In this document: piece after piece, positions 1-7,707 of the stretch
Layout: every line of letters begins with the position of its first letter
Numbering within the stretch: the stretch's first letter is position 1
Assembly (NCBI RefSeq): GCF_947488515.1
Contig: NZ_CANKZF010000002.1
Span: forward strand, 966,294-1,030,293
Source of the DNA: an uncultured Nocardioides sp.
GTDB lineage: Bacteria > Actinomycetota > Actinomycetes > Propionibacteriales > Nocardioidaceae
Reading direction: 5' to 3'
DNA length: 64,000 nt
Notes under the pieces: generated by a model
The model's database searches: none
Seen by the model: only the letters and a program-made list of their open reading frames with translations
What the model was told of the DNA's origin: nothing
Translations under genes and position numbers: made by a program

Positions 1-1
1 C

Positions 2-598
2 TCGGTCGCGCACCAGATCGCCGTGATGAACTTGAACACCGCAGTCGCCTCGAACGCGCTGCCAGAGCGTCCGGAGGACGCCACCCAGGCGCTGGTCGTC
101 GTTCGTGAGGCCGGCAGATCGGTCATCGCCTCCATCAGTGACCTGCTGAACGGGTTGCGCGACGACCACTGGGACGACCCCGAACCGCGCTACGACCTCG
201 ATGAGGTGCGTCTGCTCGTGGAGGAGTTCCGTACTCTCATGCCCTCCGTCGACCTGACGCTCGGTCCGGGGCTGGCGACCTCACGCAGCGTCGGCGCCGC
301 GACGTACCTCGTCGTCCGGGAGTGCCTGACCAACGCCTACAAGCACGGAGACCACGACGCACCCATCGCCGTTGAGCTCGAACGAAGCCATGGCGTGTGC
401 TCGCTGCGTGTCGTCAACACTGCGCGCCGCCCCACCTCCGACTTCATCGAGGGCTTCGGCCTGCGTGGCATGCGCGAACGCGTCGCCGCCGAAGGTGGCC
501 AGCTGCACGTGTCGTGCACAGACCGGACCTTCGTGGTCGCCGCCGAGATGCCCGAGGCGATGCCTGAGGGGACGCGCGAGGAGGTGGGGGCCCGGTGA
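2..598 (+). CDS. NarL-type sensor histidine kinase, C-terminal part (5' truncated by window edge)
   Basis: The reading frame is open from base 2, so the gene begins upstream of the window. The first visible residues (SVAHQIAVMNLN) match the region just after the phospho-accepting histidine of HisKA_3 kinases, so only the histidine itself and the sensor part are missing. A HATPase domain follows: the N-box is ECLTNAYKHG and the G-box is GFGLRGMRERV. The kinase should phosphorylate the response regulator encoded immediately downstream, with which it shares a GTGA stop/start overlap at 595-598. The GTG at 23 is not the true start because homology extends before it. The signal sensed cannot be inferred. 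Confidence 0.88.
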   Translation, partial: SVAHQIAVMNLNTAVASNALPERPEDATQALVVVREAGRSVIASISDLLNGLRDDHWDDPEPRYDLDEVRLLVEEFRTLMPSVDLTLGPGLATSRSVGAATYLVVRECLTNAYKHGDHDAPIAVELERSHGVCSLRVVNTARRPTSDFIEGFGLRGMRERVAAEGGQLHVSCTDRTFVVAAEMPEAMPEGTREEVGAR

Positions 599-639
599 CC
601 GACGTCCCGGTGACCGACGTCCCGGTGATCGACGTCTTG
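595..639 (+). repeat. three 15-bp tandem repeats at response-regulator start
   Basis: The unit GTGACCGACGTCCCG occurs at 595-609 and 610-624, with a diverged third copy at 625-639. It is in frame and gives the regulator a repeated N-terminus (TDVPV TDVPV IDVLV). Each unit begins with a possible GTG start codon, so the true initiation codon is ambiguous; the receiver domain proper begins in the third unit. Confidence 0.85.
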
Positions 640-1299
640 GTGGTCGACGACCAGCAGCTCATCCGAAACGCTGTCGGGGAGCTGGTCACGCACGAACCGG
701 ACATGCGTCTGGCCGGGACTGCGGTGAACGGAGTAGAGGCGGTACGCAAGGCCAAGGAGCTCAAGCCTCACGTCGTCGTGATGGACGTACGCATGCCGGT
801 CATGGACGGCATCGAAGCCACCGGCATCATCACCCAGGACTCAGCAGACTCACCTCAGCCGGGCACACGTGTGCTCATCTTGACGACGTTCGAGGACGAC
901 CCTGACTACGTAGTGCGAGGCGTGCGAAGCGGAGCTGCCGGGTTCGTGGGCAAGGGCGCAGAGCCGGAGGTCATCGTGGCCGCCATCAGAACCGTCCATC
1001 GCGGGGAAGGTCTGCTGACCCCGCGAGCCACCAAGACCTTGCTTGACCGGTACGCCGGTTCCACGGCCCCGGCGCAGCTCCATCTTGAGCTCGAGGCGCT
1101 CACAGCACGCGAGGTCGACATCCTGCGTCTTGTGGCCGAGGGGCTGACCAACCAGGTCATCGCGGAGCGGCTCGGAATCTCCGTGGTGACGGTCAAGACG
1201 CACATCAACCGCACGATGTCGAAGTTGGGACGGCACGACCGGGCACAGCTGGTTGTGCTTGCGTTCGAGACGGGCCTCGTCACTCCTCGGTACAGGTGA
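595..1299 (+). CDS. NarL/FixJ-family response regulator
   Basis: A 234-residue two-domain regulator. The N-terminal receiver has the acidic pair in VVDDQ, the phosphorylatable Asp at about residue 64 (VMDVRMP), and the Thr and Lys of the switch (LILTTFE, GFVGKGA). The C-terminal LuxR-type HTH reads LTAREVDILRLVAEG then VTVKTHINRTMSKL. It overlaps the upstream kinase by 4 bp (GTGA), so the two are translationally coupled and form a cognate two-component system. Likely a phosphorylation-activated transcription factor; the regulon is unknown. Starts at 610 or 625 are also possible because of the 15-bp repeat at the 5' end. Confidence 0.92.
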   Translation: MTDVPVTDVPVIDVLVVDDQQLIRNAVGELVTHEPDMRLAGTAVNGVEAVRKAKELKPHVVVMDVRMPVMDGIEATGIITQDSADSPQPGTRVLILTTFEDDPDYVVRGVRSGAAGFVGKGAEPEVIVAAIRTVHRGEGLLTPRATKTLLDRYAGSTAPAQLHLELEALTAREVDILRLVAEGLTNQVIAERLGISVVTVKTHINRTMSKLGRHDRAQLVVLAFETGLVTPRYR

Positions 1300-1340
1300 A
1301 CGTCTCGCGGGGTGCGGTGCGTGTGCTCGGATGGGCGAGC

Positions 1341-1373
1341 GGGTAGGTAGCCGCCGGGCGCCGGTGCCTACCC
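1341..1373 (+). terminator. hairpin after two-component operon
   Basis: Inverted arms GGGTAGG (1341-1347) and CCTACCC (1367-1373) lie 42 bp after the regulator stop. There is no T-tract, which is usual for high-GC actinobacterial terminators. Confidence 0.45.
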
Positions 1374-1380
1374 GGACGGA

Positions 1381-1401
1381 GCCCGGCCAGCTGTGCCGGG
1401 C
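1381..1401 (+). terminator. second hairpin in same gap
   Basis: Perfect arms GCCCGGC (1381-1387) and GCCGGGC (1395-1401) with a 7-nt loop, directly after the hairpin at 1341-1373. The two together could act as a tandem terminator. Confidence 0.45.
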
Positions 1402-1674
1402 AGTCGGGGTACTGCGAACGCAGTAGCGCGAATTGCGGCGACGGGTTGACGCGCTCGGGGGCTGCAGCGGCTGTACTTGTCCGCACGTGACCACCGTCAC
1501 CCGAACAACGCCGGTAGGGGATGAAACGATTCACAACTCGGGGCACCGGCAAGGGGCCATGTCCGCGAGCGTGACCCGTGCCGTTCACCGAACGTCTGTG
1601 TCGGATCAGGTCCGGCAGAACCCCGTCCTTGTTGCTGGCGCCACCTGTCACCGAGATGTCTGAGGAGCACCACG
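1402..1674. other. non-coding gap upstream of small HTH gene
   Basis: No frame here shows coding character. It should hold the promoter of the 71-residue HTH gene, but I could not place a convincing -35/-10 pair. An AGGAG ribosome binding site is seen just before 1675. Confidence 0.5.
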
Positions 1675-1890
1675 ATGCCTGAAGTCGTGACCCGCCACTA
1701 CGACCTCGACCGAACGACCTTGCGTCTCCTGGCGGCTCTGTCGCTAGGGGCGACGGCGTCCGATGCGGCGGTGGTCTGCAACGTTTCGGACAGCACCATG
1801 CGTCGCAAGCTCGCTGCGGTCCGTGATGAGTGGGGAGTGGCGACCAACGTCCAAGCTGTCGTCTTTGCGGTCCGGCGCGGACTTGTCTGA
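1675..1890 (+). CDS. small stand-alone LuxR-like helix-turn-helix protein
   Basis: A 71-residue protein with a clear ribosome binding site (GAGGAG, about 8 nt before the ATG). Almost all of it is one HTH resembling the GerE/LuxR DNA-binding domain: LRLLAALSLGATASDAA, then a recognition helix in NVSDSTMRRKLAAVRDEW, then a C-terminal helix. There is no receiver or sensory domain, so it may act as a constitutive DNA-binding protein or as a modulator of larger LuxR-type regulators. It lies downstream of a NarL-type system, separated by hairpins, so it is probably transcribed on its own. Function unknown. Confidence 0.72.
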   Translation: MPEVVTRHYDLDRTTLRLLAALSLGATASDAAVVCNVSDSTMRRKLAAVRDEWGVATNVQAVVFAVRRGLV

Positions 1891-1981
1891 AGCCTGCGGG
1901 AGCCGCCTTGGCGAGTAACGCTTGTCTTCCCGTCAGTCGTTGCTGAACCGGGTCCGGGAGCTCGCGTGGCTTTGAGGCTTG

Positions 1982-2393
1982 TCAGGCGGCGTGACGGGGC
2001 TTGGCATCTGTCCCGTCCGCTGCCGCCAGCCGCCCTCGGTTCAGGTCGGCGACCGTGGCGGCCTCCTTGCGACGTCGTGGCCGAGGGAGCGGGCGAACCC
2101 TGCCACCGCGTCCTCTGCGGTGGGCGGCGGGCTGAACATCTCGGCCTGGCGGGTGGTGTCGGCGACGTACTTGCCGGTCTCGAACCCGGCGACCATCGAG
2201 CCCATGTCCTTGAAGGACGCCGGATGGCGGCGGGGCTCCAGCGAGGAAGGGTGCCCAGCATCTTGGGCGCGGGGAAGGTCTTGTCCTCCTTGTGGACATC
2301 GGTGAGGTGGCAGTCGCTGATGCGGAGCATCTCGGCGATCGTGGTCGGGTCGAGCATCTTCTCGTTCGGCGCGTAGCCGTAGGTCGTATCCAT
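1982..2393 (-). pseudogene. frameshifted excisionase/AlpA-like HTH gene
   Basis: On the minus strand an ATG at 2393 opens a frame with an HTH of excisionase/MerR-like type (TTIAEMLRISDCHLTDVH, then LPRWSPAAIR). That frame loses protein character near 2220, where the next frame continues as SFKDMGSMVAGFETGKYVA. A second break near 2075 moves to the third frame, which ends as VADLNRGRLAAADGTDAKPRH at the stop at 1982. Each break is explained by one missing base; adding two bases to the 412-bp span gives exactly 138 codons. The gene is therefore decayed or the sequence has two errors here. The family often occurs near mobile elements, but no integrase is visible. Confidence 0.6.
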
Positions 2394-2555
2394 GCCGGAG
2401 ACCGGTCCTCGTTGCCGGATCTCCGGCAGTCGAGCACGGCATGGATCGGTGTGACGTGGCACACGTCCGCACAGGGTGTGTGACGCCTGTGTGCCGCCCA
2501 ACCAGGTCCAGCGGATCGTGATGGCACGTCAGCTCCTTGCAGGGGTCCAGTCGGA

Positions 2556-2582
2556 GCTCTGACCTGCTCTGACCTGCTCTGA
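2556..2582 (+). repeat. 10-bp tandem repeat, 2.7 copies
   Basis: GCTCTGACCT is repeated at 2556, 2566 and 2576 (last copy partial). The 10-bp period is one helical turn, which suits a protein binding one DNA face, but no factor is known. Confidence 0.7.
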
Positions 2583-2603
2583 CACGTCGTGCGCAATCTG
2601 TTG

Positions 2604-2619
2604 CGCGTTGCGCAACGCG
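2604..2619. promoter_or_regulatory. 16-bp perfect palindrome upstream of sdaA
   Basis: CGCGTTGCGCAACGCG is a perfect inverted repeat about 95 bp before the sdaA start, a candidate operator for a dimeric regulator. The identity of the regulator is not indicated. Confidence 0.5.
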
Positions 2620-2714
2620 ATGCGTCGTACGCAACCAACCTCTTGCCCTGAGCCCGCGGCTGGCTCATCATCGAGGGTGCGGCCGCCGACGGCGACGGCA
2701 GCGGAGGGAACGGC

Positions 2715-4091
2715 ATGACCGTCAGCGTCTTCGACCTGTTCAAGGTGGGCATCGGTCCCTCCAGCTCGCACACGGTCGGGCCGATGAAGGCGGCGCACCT
2801 GTTCGCCGACGGGCTGCGCGCCGACGACCTGCTCCCGCGCGTCGCCCGTGTCCACGTCGAGCTGTTCGGCTCGTTGGGTGCCACCGGCCACGGCCACGGC
2901 AGCGTGAAGGCGGTCGTCCTCGGTCTCGCCGGTGAGCAGCCGCACCTCGTCGACCCGGTGGCGGCCGACCCGATGGTCCAGGCGGTGCTGTCGTCGGGGT
3001 GCATCGAGCTCGCCGGCGAGCACCCGGTGCCGTTCTCGGTCGACGACGTCGTGATGCACCGGCGCAAGCGGCTGGAGCTCCACGTCAACGGCATGGTCTT
3101 CCAGGCCTTCGGCGCCGGGGGCGCCGAGCTGAGGAGGCGCGAGTACTACTCGGTCGGCGGCGGCTTCGTGCTCGGCGAGGACGACTTCGGCAACCGGCTG
3201 CTGGTGGTCGACGAGACGCCCGTTCCCCACCCCTTCACCACGGCCGACGAGCTGCTCGCCATCACCCGGACGACGGGCCTGCGGGTCAGTGACGTGGTGC
3301 TTGCCAACGAGGTCGTCCGGAGGCCTGAGGACGAGGTGCGCCGCGACCTGCTGGCGATCTGGCGGGTGATGCAGGAGTGCGTCGAGCGTGGCAGCCGGAC
3401 GACCGGCGTGCTGCCCGGGGGCCTGAAGGTACGCCGGCGTGCGGCAGACCTGCGGGCCCGGCTCGAGGTCGAGTGGGCGTCCGGGGTCCCCGACCCGCTG
3501 GGCGCGATGGAGTGGGTGACCCTCTACGCGCTCGCGGTCAACGAGGAGAACGCCGCCGGCGGACGGGTCGTGACGGCGCCGACCAACGGCGCCGCCGGGA
3601 TCGTGCCGGCGGTGCTGCACTACTACCACCACTTCGTCCCGGGGGCCGACGAGGACGGCGTCGTCCGCTTCCTCCTGACAGCGGCGGCCATCGGCCTGCT
3701 CTTCAAGGAGAACGCCTCGATCTCCGGCGCCGAGGTCGGCTGCCAGGGAGAGGTCGGCTCGGCCTGCTCGATGGCAGCCGGTGCACTGGCCGAGGTCCTC
3801 GGCGGCACCCCGGAGCAGGTGGAGAACGCCGCCGAGATCGGCATCGAGCACAACCTCGGGCTCACCTGCGACCCGGTGGGCGGGCTCGTGCAGATCCCCT
3901 GCATCGAGCGCAACGCCGTGGCCTCGATCAAGGCGATCACGGCGGCCCGGATGGCCGTCCGCGGTGACGGCTCACACGTGGTCTCCCTCGACAAGGCGAT
4001 CAAGACCATGCGTGAGACGGGGCGCGACATGAAGGACAAGTACAAGGAGACCGCGCGCGGGGGACTCGCCCTCAACGTCGTGGAGTGTTGA
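2715..4091 (+). CDS. sdaA: L-serine ammonia-lyase (iron-sulfur type, single chain)
   Basis: Converts L-serine to pyruvate and ammonia using a [4Fe-4S] cluster in the cytoplasm. The 458-residue length fits the single-chain form, with a beta-type domain first (about 1-160, [13 protein letters not shown]) and an alpha-type domain after (about 185-458). Cluster cysteines are visible in [15 protein letters not shown] and [14 protein letters not shown]. Further hallmarks are APTNGAAGI and [10 protein letters not shown]. The ATG at 2715 follows a GGAGGG ribosome binding site. It stands alone, with a palindrome upstream and a strong hairpin 5 bp after the stop, so it is probably a single-gene transcript. 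Confidence 0.97.
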   Translation: MTVSVFDLFKVGIGPSSSHTVGPMKAAHLFADGLRADDLLPRVARVHVELFGSLGATGHGHGSVKAVVLGLAGEQPHLVDPVAADPMVQAVLSSGCIELAGEHPVPFSVDDVVMHRRKRLELHVNGMVFQAFGAGGAELRRREYYSVGGGFVLGEDDFGNRLLVVDETPVPHPFTTADELLAITRTTGLRVSDVVLANEVVRRPEDEVRRDLLAIWRVMQECVERGSRTTGVLPGGLKVRRRAADLRARLEVEWASGVPDPLGAMEWVTLYALAVNEENAAGGRVVTAPTNGAAGIVPAVLHYYHHFVPGADEDGVVRFLLTAAAIGLLFKENASISGAEVGCQGEVGSACSMAAGALAEVLGGTPEQVENAAEIGIEHNLGLTCDPVGGLVQIPCIERNAVASIKAITAARMAVRGDGSHVVSLDKAIKTMRETGRDMKDKYKETARGGLALNVVEC

Positions 4092-4095
4092 CCCG

Positions 4096-4111
4096 GACCC
4101 CCGCGGGGGTC
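4096..4111 (+). terminator. perfect palindrome after sdaA
   Basis: GACCCCCGCGGGGGTC begins 5 bp after the sdaA stop codon. A very stable GC hairpin without a T-tract; likely the sdaA terminator. Confidence 0.5.
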
Positions 4112-4191
4112 GGTCTGGCCCACGTTGACGGTGCGACGACCGATGCCGGAGGCTTCGTCCACACTGCCGGAGTGAGCAGGAGGACGATCTT

Positions 4192-5358
4192 GTGGTCGTT
4201 GACATCGCGGTCATCGTCGGCATGGTCTGCGGCGTCCTGCTCGGCCGGTCCGAGGGCCTGGCTCGAGGGTTGTGGGGCTTCACCGGCATGCTCGCCGGCA
4301 CCGCGGTCGGGCTCGCCGTGGTCCCGCGGGCGCTCGGCGGCCTCGAGCTCTCGATCTGGGTCTCGCTGGGCGCGCTCGCGGTGGTCGCCGTCGCCGCGGT
4401 CGTCGTCCGGACCCTCTTCCTCCTCGCCGAACGATGGGTTCACGAGAGGTACGGCTACGGCATCCGTCAGCCGTACGACCGCGTCCTCGGCGCCGTCTTC
4501 GGAGGCGCGGTCGCCGTGGGCGTCATCTGGATGGTCGGCCTCGCGCTGGCCGGCTCGGCGCTGCCGAGGGTGGCGCCCGCCGTGAACTCCTCGCGCGCCA
4601 TCAGCCTCCTCAACGAGGCCCGGCTCCCGATCAGCCACCTGCTGCGCAAGAGCTTCTCCCACATCGGCCACCGGCACGACTTCCCCCGCTACGTCGACGT
4701 GTTCACCGCCGAGACGATCACGCCTGTCGCCGCGCCGCCGGAGGACGTGGTGGACGAGCCCGCCATCGTCAAGGCCTCCCACTCGGTCTGGAAGATCATC
4801 AGCCGTGGCAGCGCCCTCACCGGGGACGAGGGCACCGGCTTCCTCGTCGCACCCGAACGGCTCATGACCGCCGCACACGTCGTCGACGACACCCGGGGCA
4901 TCACCGTCGACGTCCGCGACGCCGAGCTCCCTGCCACGGTCGTGTACTGCGACCCCGAGCACGACGTCGCCGTCCTGGCCGTCCCCGGCCTCAAGGGCAA
5001 GCTCCTGACGTTCGCGCAGGCAGAGGCCGGCCAGGCCGCAGCCTCGGTCGGCTACCCGAACGACCAGGCCCTCACCCTCCGACCCGCCCGCGTGCGAGAC
5101 CACCAGACCTGGCAGTCCTCCGACATCTGGGACGAGGGCCGCTACGAGCACGACGCGCTCCTCATCCGGGGCATCGTCCGCGGCGGCAACTCCGGTGGGC
5201 CCCTCGTCGACGAGGACGGACGGGTCCTCGGCGTCATCGTCGCCTCCTCCCGGGCCGACTCCGACACCGGCTACGCCCTCACCGCAGACCAGGTCGCAGC
5301 CGCCTACGACGCCGCCCGGTCCGGCACCACCACCCCGGCCACCACCTGCCAGCAGTGA
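4192..5358 (+). CDS. CvpA-type membrane-anchored trypsin-like serine protease (MarP-like)
   Basis: The 388-residue protein has four N-terminal membrane segments (about residues 1-125) of the CvpA/colicin V production type, then an extracytoplasmic chymotrypsin-fold protease. The catalytic triad is visible: His229 in TAAHVVDD, Asp258 in DPEHDVAVL, Ser334 in GGNSGGPL. This arrangement is that of mycobacterial MarP, which protects against acid and oxidative stress by processing envelope proteins. The GTG start at 4192 has a GCAGGAGG ribosome binding site. Neighbours give no further hint of the substrate. MarP-family membership is clear; the exact role is inferred. Confidence 0.9.
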   Translation: MVVDIAVIVGMVCGVLLGRSEGLARGLWGFTGMLAGTAVGLAVVPRALGGLELSIWVSLGALAVVAVAAVVVRTLFLLAERWVHERYGYGIRQPYDRVLGAVFGGAVAVGVIWMVGLALAGSALPRVAPAVNSSRAISLLNEARLPISHLLRKSFSHIGHRHDFPRYVDVFTAETITPVAAPPEDVVDEPAIVKASHSVWKIISRGSALTGDEGTGFLVAPERLMTAAHVVDDTRGITVDVRDAELPATVVYCDPEHDVAVLAVPGLKGKLLTFAQAEAGQAAASVGYPNDQALTLRPARVRDHQTWQSSDIWDEGRYEHDALLIRGIVRGGNSGGPLVDEDGRVLGVIVASSRADSDTGYALTADQVAAAYDAARSGTTTPATTCQQ

Positions 5359-5394
5359 CGCAGGCACGGGTCGCGACGGGCATGATGGCCCCCG

Positions 5395-6291
5395 ATGGCC
5401 GATCCAGCGGGGACCGACGACGACCTCGAGCGCGCCCTGGCGCTGTTCGTCGACTCGCGACCGCGCATGTTCGGCATCGCCTACCGGATGCTGGGGAGCG
5501 TCGCCGAGGCCGAGGACATCGTCCAGGAGGCCTGGCTGCGCTGGCAGCAGACCGACCGCTCGGTGGTGCGCAACCCCGCCGGCTTCCTCACCACGATGAC
5601 CACGCGCCTCGCGATCAACACCGCTGAGTCGGCCAGGATGCGTCGGGAGCAGTACGTCGGCCCGTGGCTGCCGGAGCCCGTCGACACCAGCGCCGACCCG
5701 CTGCTCGGGGCGGAGCGGGCCGAGGCGATCGGTGTCGCCGTGCTGATGATCCTCGAGTCCCTCCCGCCCCGCGAGCGCGCGGCGTACGTGCTGCGGGAAG
5801 CGTTCGCCTACGACTACGGCGACATCGCGGAGGTCCTGGAGACCAGCAGCGCCAACGCCCGCCAGGTCGTCAGTCGCGCCAGGCGCCACCTGGCCGCGGA
5901 GCAGCCCCGACCGTCCGAGCCGGTCGACCCCGCGCGGCACCGTGCGCTCCTCGAGGCGTTCCTCGACGCCGCGCGCGCTGGCGACCTCGCCGCGTTGGAG
6001 CGCGTCCTGGCCGAGGACGTCGTCAGCGTGTCCGACGGCGCCGGCATGGTGCGTCGGGCCGCGAGGCACCCGGTCGTCGGCCGCCGTCAGGTCGCGAGGT
6101 TCGTGGCTGCTTTCGCGCCGGTCTTCTGGCCCGACACGACGATCACCTGGCTGAGCACCAACGGGGCGCCGTCGGTGCTGGTCCAGCAGGGCGGGGAAGC
6201 GGTGGCGGTGCTCAGCCTGGACGTGTCCGGGGCGGGCATCGAGCGCCTGATGTGGGTCATGGCGCCCGACAAGCTCACGCGCATGTCCTGA
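5395..6291 (+). CDS. ECF41-type RNA polymerase sigma factor with SnoaL-like C-terminus
   Basis: The 298-residue protein has sigma region 2 at about residues 9-75 (MFGIAYRMLGSVAEAEDIVQEAWLRW), region 4 at about 105-170 (LPPRERAAYVLREAFAYDYGDIA), and a SnoaL/NTF2-like C-terminal extension of about 120 residues. Two signatures of the ECF41 group are present: WLPEP at residues 91-95 in the linker and a DKL motif near the C-terminus (APDKLTRM). In this group the extension replaces an anti-sigma factor and tunes activity, and the target is usually an adjacent oxidoreductase/epimerase-type gene. That partner follows at 6373 with a matching promoter. A CATGAT -10-like element lies 8 nt before the ATG. 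Confidence 0.93.
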   Translation: MADPAGTDDDLERALALFVDSRPRMFGIAYRMLGSVAEAEDIVQEAWLRWQQTDRSVVRNPAGFLTTMTTRLAINTAESARMRREQYVGPWLPEPVDTSADPLLGAERAEAIGVAVLMILESLPPRERAAYVLREAFAYDYGDIAEVLETSSANARQVVSRARRHLAAEQPRPSEPVDPARHRALLEAFLDAARAGDLAALERVLAEDVVSVSDGAGMVRRAARHPVVGRRQVARFVAAFAPVFWPDTTITWLSTNGAPSVLVQQGGEAVAVLSLDVSGAGIERLMWVMAPDKLTRMS

Positions 6292-6307
6292 CCCGTGCAG
6301 GTGCAGG

Positions 6308-6334
6308 TGTCACAACGGCGGCCGCTGTCCGGTC
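6308..6334 (+). promoter_or_regulatory. candidate ECF41-dependent promoter
   Basis: TGTCACA at 6308-6314 is the published -35 motif of ECF41 sigma factors. Sixteen bases later lies GGTC (6331-6334), one mismatch from the expected CGTC. The site sits in the gap between the sigma gene and its partner gene, which is where the family places it. Confidence 0.7.
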
Positions 6335-6372
6335 ATCACTGCGGACCCACCCACCCGCGTGAAGGACACACC

Positions 6373-7127
6373 ATGAAGATCGTCGTCATCGGCGGAACCG
6401 GCCTGATCGGTTCCAAGCTCATCGCCCGCCTCTCCGAGCACGGCCACGAGGGCGTCGCCGCCGCACCCAACACGGGGGTGAACACCCTCACCGGCGAGGG
6501 CCTCGCGGAGGTGCTGGTCGGCGCGGAGGTCGTCGTCGACGTCTCCAACTCGCCATCGTTCGCCGACGCGGACGTGCTGGACTTCTTCACCCGCTCGACC
6601 GGCAACCTCCTCGAGGCGGAGAAGGCGGCGGGCGTCGGCCACCACGTCGCCCTCTCGATCGTCGGGACGGACCGGTTGCCGGCGAGCGGCTACCTGCGAG
6701 CCAAGGTCGCCCAGGAGCAGCTGATCCGCGACGGCGGCGTCCCCTGGTCGATCGTGCACGCGACCCAGTTCTACGAGTTCACCGCTGCCATCGCCCAGGC
6801 CGCCACCGTGGGCGACGAGGTCCACCTGTCCACCGGCTACTTCCAGCCGATGGCCGCCGACGACGTCGTCGCCGCGCTCGGGCCGATCACGGTCGGTGAG
6901 CCGCTCGGCCGGATCCAGGAGATCGGCGGGCCCTCAAAGGTACGGATGAGCGACTTCGTCGCCTCCGCGCTCACCGCCCAGGGTGACCCCCGCACGGTGG
7001 TCGCCGATCCGCCGCGACCTACTTCGGGGCCGTGCTGTCCGGCGACGAGCTGGTCCCGGGACCCGACGCGCGCCTCTTCAGCACGACGTACGACGAGTGG
7101 CGCGCCGCGCAGGCCGCCGCGGTGTGA
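6373..7127 (+). pseudogene. NmrA/SDR-type NAD(P)-binding epimerase or oxidoreductase, frameshifted near the C-terminus
   Basis: Starts at the ATG at 6373 with a GAAGG ribosome binding site. The N-terminus is a Rossmann dinucleotide site (IVVIGGTGLIGSKL), followed by an atypical short-chain dehydrogenase body (HVALSIVG, YLRAKVAQEQLIR). This is the E-type COE partner that accompanies ECF41 sigma factors. Near 7018 the frame breaks: the original frame turns into a basic, low-complexity string, while the next frame continues naturally as AATYFGAVLSGDELVPG and ends at a stop at 7127. One missing base explains it. If real, the last 40 residues are lost; if a sequencing error, the intact protein is 251 residues. 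Confidence 0.8.
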
Positions 7128-7156
7128 GCGGCACCTGACCCGGCACGTGGCCCCGG

Positions 7157-7600
7157 TCAGTCCGGGGTCATGTGCTGCCAGGGGCGCGAGAGCTCGAAGC
7201 GTCGTCCGCTGATCTCGGTGACGTCGACCTCGACGACGTTCCACTTCTCGGAGGCCACCCAGGGGCGGAGGGGGAGGTTCTCGGCGCGGTGCTCCTCGTC
7301 CTCCTCGAGCCGGCGGGCGCGCCCCCGCAGCACGATGCTCGTGGCGCTCTCGCCGACGATCTCGTCGACCTCGAAGGCGACGTCGGGGTTCATCACGACC
7401 CCGAGCAGCTTCGAGCCCTCGGCGGTCCGGAACAGCAGCGAGCGGCGGCCTGTGGCCGGGTCGTGGTCGACGGCGTAGTTGACGGGTGCGATGTGCACCT
7501 CGTCGGCGAGGTGGTGGGCCAGCCTGCCGAACTCGTGGCGGCGCAGGAACTCCCAGCACTCCTCGGTGCCCAAGCGGGTGATCGGCTCCTCCACGTCCAT
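7157..7600 (-). CDS. pyridoxamine 5'-phosphate oxidase-like flavin/F420-binding protein
   Basis: The 147-residue protein has the split-barrel PPOX fold pattern: a substrate-facing N-terminus (GRLAHHLADEVHIAPVNYAVD), a cofactor-binding strand (LLFRTAEGSKL) and VAFEVDEI. Proteins of this group bind FMN or F420 and reduce small molecules; the substrate is unknown. The ATG at 7600 is chosen because upstream residues lack protein character. It is divergent from the UspA gene at 7708, and the 107-bp gap holds a DosR-like box, so both may respond to hypoxia or nitric oxide. Genes for F420 maturation (fbiA, fbiB) occur at 31-33 kb. Confidence 0.85.
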   Translation of the reverse strand: MDVEEPITRLGTEECWEFLRRHEFGRLAHHLADEVHIAPVNYAVDHDPATGRRSLLFRTAEGSKLLGVVMNPDVAFEVDEIVGESATSIVLRGRARRLEEDEEHRAENLPLRPWVASEKWNVVEVDVTEISGRRFELSRPWQHMTPD

Positions 7601-7635
7601 ACCCGGACCGTACGGCGGGCGAGCGGGCGTCGGCA

Positions 7636-7649
7636 GGGTCCTTGGACCC
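7636..7649. promoter_or_regulatory. DosR/DevR-like box between PPOX and UspA genes
   Basis: GGGTCCTTGGACCC is an inverted repeat with a TT centre and fits the core GGGNCNTTNGNCCC of the DosR (DevR) dormancy regulator. It lies 36 bp from the start of the minus-strand PPOX gene and 58 bp from the UspA gene, so one site could serve both. Both families are typical DosR-regulon members in mycobacteria. Confidence 0.6.
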
Positions 7650-7707
7650 CTCCCGCACGGGCCGTCCTCACCTGTCCAGCAGCGGACGGGCGGCGCACGC
7701 TGGAGGC

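Larger units (their letters stand above)
2394..2714. other. non-coding gap upstream of serine dehydratase
   Basis: No gene. The gap holds a 10-bp tandem repeat (2556-2582) and a 16-bp perfect palindrome (2604-2619), and a ribosome binding site GGAGGG about 7 nt before 2715. It also carries the promoter region of the broken HTH gene on the other strand. Confidence 0.6.

Noticed and set aside
4072..6069. Long minus-strand frame opposite the protease and sigma genes
   Set aside because: Low-complexity Gly/Arg/Asp content, no family features; the plus-strand genes have full domain motifs.
7137..7161. Weak hairpin between the frameshifted epimerase gene and the PPOX gene
   Set aside because: Only a five-base stem (TGACC/GGTCA) around a long loop; too weak to call a terminator.
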